From NCBI GenBank assembly GCA_024683645.1, contig JAIKYA010000039.1, positions 1 to 35,101 on the forward strand: a stretch of 35,101 nt of DNA. The letters are read 5' to 3'. The position numbers and the translations under genes were made by a program. The notes under the pieces were generated by a model. That model was not told where the DNA came from. It did no database searches and saw only the letters and a list, made by a program, of their open reading frames with translations. Position 1 is the stretch's first letter; the number at the start of each line of letters is the position of its first letter. Origin of the DNA: Lachnospiraceae bacterium (GTDB lineage: Bacteria > Bacillota > Clostridia > Lachnospirales > Lachnospiraceae). Shown piece after piece: positions 32,464-35,101 of this stretch.

Positions 32464-33201
32464 TCATATTTTGTCCTTAGCCCCGGTGATAGCCAGATAA
32501 TAAGTCGAATATCTTCCGACGGATCCCGAAGCATGGGAGCGGCTGACACTGAGCACTGTCCCGTCCTCCATAACCGCCTCAGTCGCGGAAAACTGTTCCA
32601 GCCTTGTCACATTGACCATGCAGGATTTCTGAATACGTATGAATAGCCTGTCGGACGCAGCAAGCCGTTCCTCCGCCTCCTCCATTTTCATATAGCATTC
32701 AAAATACCTTCCTTCGGTGCAGTATATACCGATCTTTCTGTTGTAGTGGTACAGATATAAGATATGGTCTACAAGAATCGCGTAATAGATCTTATTGTAT
32801 CTGAAATGAAATTTAAACCTTCTCCGTTCTTCTACGAAGCGTGAGAGTACAGCATCCAGTTCTTTTCTCTCAAGCGGTTTCTCCAGACAGCAGTATGGTC
32901 TTATCCCGAATATACTTCTGTAGGGCCGCCCCCTTTGGGTCACTACGACCACATCCGTGGCAGGATACCTGAGCCTTAATCTCATTAAGATCTCGTACCT
33001 GTCGATCCCTTTTTCAAATTCCACTTCGGTAAAAACCAGATCGACGCCTCCGTATTCTTCACACTCGTATTCCAGTTCCCCGGGATCCCTCACCCCGAAA
33101 CAGTCTGCCTCCATTCCCGCAGTCAGCATCCATTCATTTGTCCAGTGTAACAAAAGACTGCGTGTATGCTCTGATCCGTCGCATGCCGCTATTCTGATCA
33201 T
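32464..33201 (-). CDS. LytTR-family response regulator with altered receiver site
   Basis: A 245-residue DNA-binding regulator. Residues 1-120 have the receiver fold, with the conserved Lys108 in CLEKPLE, but the phospho-acceptor position reads FTEVE instead of the usual FLDIE/D, so Glu59 replaces the Asp. Residues about 135-235 form a LytTR domain (ILYLYHYNRKIGIY, RLFIRIQKSCMVNV). A Glu here may mimic phosphorylation or make the protein phosphorylation-independent. No histidine kinase lies beside it, although LytTR regulators usually come with one. A GGGGG string precedes ATG 33201. Neighbour: acyltransferase in the same direction, separated by a strong terminator. Confidence 0.85.
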   Translation of the reverse strand: MIRIAACDGSEHTRSLLLHWTNEWMLTAGMEADCFGVRDPGELEYECEEYGGVDLVFTEVEFEKGIDRYEILMRLRLRYPATDVVVVTQRGRPYRSIFGIRPYCCLEKPLERKELDAVLSRFVEERRRFKFHFRYNKIYYAILVDHILYLYHYNRKIGIYCTEGRYFECYMKMEEAEERLAASDRLFIRIQKSCMVNVTRLEQFSATEAVMEDGTVLSVSRSHASGSVGRYSTYYLAITGAKDKI

Positions 33202-33340
33202 AAAGTTTACCCCCGTTTCCTCTGATCATGTTTCTGTCTCTGCTACAGTTTTTAACCTCCCTTCCGGTCTAAAGACCCTTGATCTGTCAGTCGACGCGAG
33301 TAGTGGTTTACATAATTCAGTTTGGAGTAATCTACGCATT

Positions 33341-33386
33341 AAAAAAACACGCTATAGTGCATCATTCTCACACCATAGCGTGTTTT
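33341..33386 (-). terminator. Terminator of the acyltransferase gene
   Basis: Minus strand 12-bp perfect stem AAAACACGCTAT/ATAGCGTGTTTT (33386-33375 with 33355-33344) followed by a run of seven T residues overlapping the stem end (33347-33341). It lies 17 bases after the stop. Confidence 0.85.
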
Positions 33387-33403
33387 GATGTTTCTCCGAA
33401 TCC

Positions 33404-34561
33404 TTAACGCGCAGCGAACAGCTTCTTTACCATCCCGACAATATACCTGATCAGCAGTGCCGAAGATATTCCGAGCGCAAACACCACAACTACATACAGC
33501 AGCTGGTTTTTGATATAGAAGCTCTTAAGCGAGCCGTCAAAAGCAAAGCAGAAGAGTTCCGAAAACAGTCCGTGTATAAGATAAAATTCCAGAGTGATCT
33601 TACCCATCAGCTTAAGGAACGGATTTCCGATCTTCACTTTCAGACTTATGATAAAGGCAGTCAGCACCACCACGGAAGAAAAGAGCACTTCACCCGAAAG
33701 ACTGACAACCCTTCTGAATACTTTATCCGGGGCATCCCAGTACTCAGCATAGTATGAGAATACGCCCTTAAGATACTCGCTCAGTATGAACAGCGGCAAT
33801 ATCAATAAGAGACCTATTATCAGAAATAACTTATAATGCTTCTTTATCCCAGGGATCAGTTTCTCCTCGTTCTTCGCAAACCAGATTCCCACTACGAACA
33901 GGTGGACGGAATTGTACCACCACTCTCCCCGCATCCACCAGTCGTTATGATCCAGTGAAGCTCCGAGAAACTGGAAGGCTATTGTAAATATCAGTATTGC
34001 AAACAATGCGGCTTTTTCGCTTTTCATGAACCTGAAGGCCAGATAAAACGCCAGATAGAAAAAAGGGATCACTATGACGTACCAGCCGTTCGGATTGGCC
34101 AGCTTAAGTCCCAGCACATACCAGAGCCCGTTGTTATCCAGCTTTAAGTTTTCTCCCAGCAGGATACGTACCAACAGGAATATCATCGCCACGAGATAAC
34201 CCGTGCCGATTATCGGAAATATCCTGTGCGCTATAAAGCTTTTTTTCAGATAATCCTTCTTGGTCTTGAGACTCTTATAAAGCCCATAACCCGAACAGAA
34301 AGTAAAGAATGATACCAGCACAAAGCCTATGGGCACGAAAAATTCCATCCCTCCCGTATAATAGCGCTCGTCTATCCATGAAGCACTGTTCTTCTGTCCG
34401 CAGTGATGACACATTATCAAGACTGCGATAAAACCCTGCAGCATCTTCATCTGATCCAGAGAAAAAGCCTCCTCATTCCATTCTTTCTTTTTTGCAACCC
34501 TGCTCCCGATCAGAAGCGCCGCCAAAAGCAGCGGGTAAATAATGTAGATCAGCTTATCCAT
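33404..34561 (-). CDS. Acyltransferase-3 family membrane protein (O-acetyltransferase type)
   Basis: A 385-residue protein with about ten hydrophobic segments. The first part carries QGFIAVLIMCHH with His52-His53, in the position of the active-site His of acyltransferase-3 enzymes, followed by GMEFFVPIGF and FCSGYGLYKS, the usual early family blocks. Such proteins move acyl groups (often acetyl) from the cytoplasm to sugars of surface polymers. The N-terminus has an additional TM anchor (about 3-20). GGGAGG precedes ATG 34561. It might decorate the glycans made by the exosortase operon, but the genes are 18 kb apart, so this is only a guess. Confidence 0.82.
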   Translation of the reverse strand: MDKLIYIIYPLLLAALLIGSRVAKKKEWNEEAFSLDQMKMLQGFIAVLIMCHHCGQKNSASWIDERYYTGGMEFFVPIGFVLVSFFTFCSGYGLYKSLKTKKDYLKKSFIAHRIFPIIGTGYLVAMIFLLVRILLGENLKLDNNGLWYVLGLKLANPNGWYVIVIPFFYLAFYLAFRFMKSEKAALFAILIFTIAFQFLGASLDHNDWWMRGEWWYNSVHLFVVGIWFAKNEEKLIPGIKKHYKLFLIIGLLLILPLFILSEYLKGVFSYYAEYWDAPDKVFRRVVSLSGEVLFSSVVVLTAFIISLKVKIGNPFLKLMGKITLEFYLIHGLFSELFCFAFDGSLKSFYIKNQLLYVVVVFALGISSALLIRYIVGMVKKLFAAR

Positions 34562-34692
34562 TTCATCCTCCCCATGATCATTTTCACAAAACCTTTCCCA
34601 TTATACCACTTTTTATGAATCCGTTCATATCTGCTACGTATCGCCCGCTCCGGTTCCGTGACATCGTCGCAGCCCATCCCGGGTCGCTTGAT

Positions 34693-34834
34693 GCGGTATT
34701 TTCTAATGCAGCGTTTCCGGACCGTCATACAATACGGGTCGCTCGCACACCGCCATCCGGGCGGTGGGCTCCCTCATATCGCCATCCATGGCGATATGCC
34801 CCTCAGTACCGACGCCGCATAAGAAAATACACGC
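34693..34834. repeat. Large composite inverted repeat
   Basis: Outer arms (34693-34714 and 34812-34834) share GCGG/TATTTTCT/ATGC/GCGT in mirrored order. Inside are the 10-bp perfect hairpin ATATCGCCAT-CC-ATGGCGATAT (34776-34797) and CACCGCC-ATCCG-GGCGGTG (34749-34767). Same architecture as the element at 16226-16361, different sequence. Confidence 0.5.
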
Positions 34835-35016
34835 ACCCGCTTAAGGGATGTTCTGCGACTGATGTCCGGTTCTGGAGCGTAATATAATGCAGAAGCACTT
34901 AAGTACTGCAACCCTACAGAGCAGTAATGCTTTCTGAACAACGTGATTTTTATATAAATGAGCGCCCGGGCAGAATGGTATTGATGCCGGCGGCTTAGCG
35001 CAGCACTTAGTGAAAA

Positions 35017-35086
35017 CGAGCAGCATATTCCCGACGCAGCAACTCATCGAAGATGACGTTGCGAGTCAGGGAATAGTCCTGCTGCG
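35017..35086. repeat. Imperfect 27-bp inverted repeat at the window end
   Basis: Arms 35017-35043 and 35058-35086 share ATTCCC, GAC and GCAAC blocks in mirrored order; the loop contains TCATC-GAA-GATGA. Likely a REP-type element. Confidence 0.5.
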
Positions 35087-35101
35087 AAGTTTGAACTTAT
35101 G

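Larger units (their letters stand above)
34562..35101. other. 540-base tail without a gene, rich in palindromes
   Basis: No convincing coding region on either strand. The stretch contains a promoter-like area for the acyltransferase near 34600 (TATAATGG on the minus strand) and two large imperfect inverted repeats, listed separately. Confidence 0.55.

Noticed and set aside
34841-35047. Minus-strand 68-codon frame near the window end
   Set aside because: Cys-rich random-looking product, no ribosome site, and it overlaps a palindromic element.

Overview
The window looks like chromosomal DNA of a low-to-mid GC Firmicute, most likely a Lachnospiraceae-type Clostridium (rumen or gut commensal). 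The main evidence is the order rho - rpmE - DUF1385 - prmC - prfA, strong Shine-Dalgarno sites (GGAGG) before nearly every gene, sigma-A promoters of ordinary Gram-positive form, a consensus CcpA cre box, and a Gram-positive exosortase (XrtG-type) locus. Most genes lie on the minus strand; only an AraC regulator, a malic enzyme and a radical SAM protein are on the plus strand.

Layout, left to right. 1-3.9 kb: a GNAT acetyltransferase and an ABC-F ATPase whose 3' end has been extended by a tandem GC-rich repeat and whose long leader carries a transcription attenuator with small upstream ORFs; then a short remnant ORF and a PHP-domain phosphoesterase. 3.9-5.7 kb: a fused Gfo/Idh/MocA oxidoreductase and aldo/keto reductase. 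5.7-16.0 kb: an eight-gene, tightly overlapping operon. In transcription order it holds a small PTPS-like protein, a secreted acidic protein with a C-terminal sorting-like tail, the exosortase XrtG, a membrane glycosyltransferase, a two-TM sensor with a degenerate GGDEF-like domain, a second PTPS-like protein, a large polytopic PTPS-associated membrane protein, and a lipoprotein with a glycoside-hydrolase-like barrel. One strong promoter (16017-16045) with a perfect cre box downstream and a Crp/Fnr-like dyad upstream controls it. 16.4-20.9 kb: GH3 glycosidase, DPM1-like glycosyltransferase, GH43 glycosidase. 21.0-23.7 kb: two DUF4176 proteins flanking a 698-residue Gly/Ala-rich orphan protein, resembling a type VII secretion cargo module, with a divergent AraC regulator. 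24.8-29.9 kb: housekeeping prfA, prmC, DUF1385, rpmE, rho. 30.1-32.2 kb: malic enzyme and TIGR01212-type radical SAM protein. 32.5-34.6 kb: a LytTR regulator with a substituted phospho-acceptor site and an acyltransferase-3 membrane protein. The last 0.5 kb has no gene, only large imperfect palindromes.

The most interesting system is the exosortase operon. The genes suggest that a secreted protein is held in the membrane by its C-terminal tail, processed by XrtG (Cys97/Arg139/His159 present), and coupled to a glycan built by the associated glycosyltransferase and remodelled outside by the polytopic protein and the lipoprotein. Two PTPS-fold proteins keep the zinc histidines but have lost the catalytic Cys-Asp-His residues, so they probably do something other than pterin chemistry. 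The protein families were named by comparative genomics (XrtG, XrtG-associated glycosyltransferase, PTPS-related); I know of no biochemical description of what they do. All functional calls here come from reading motifs by eye, without searches.
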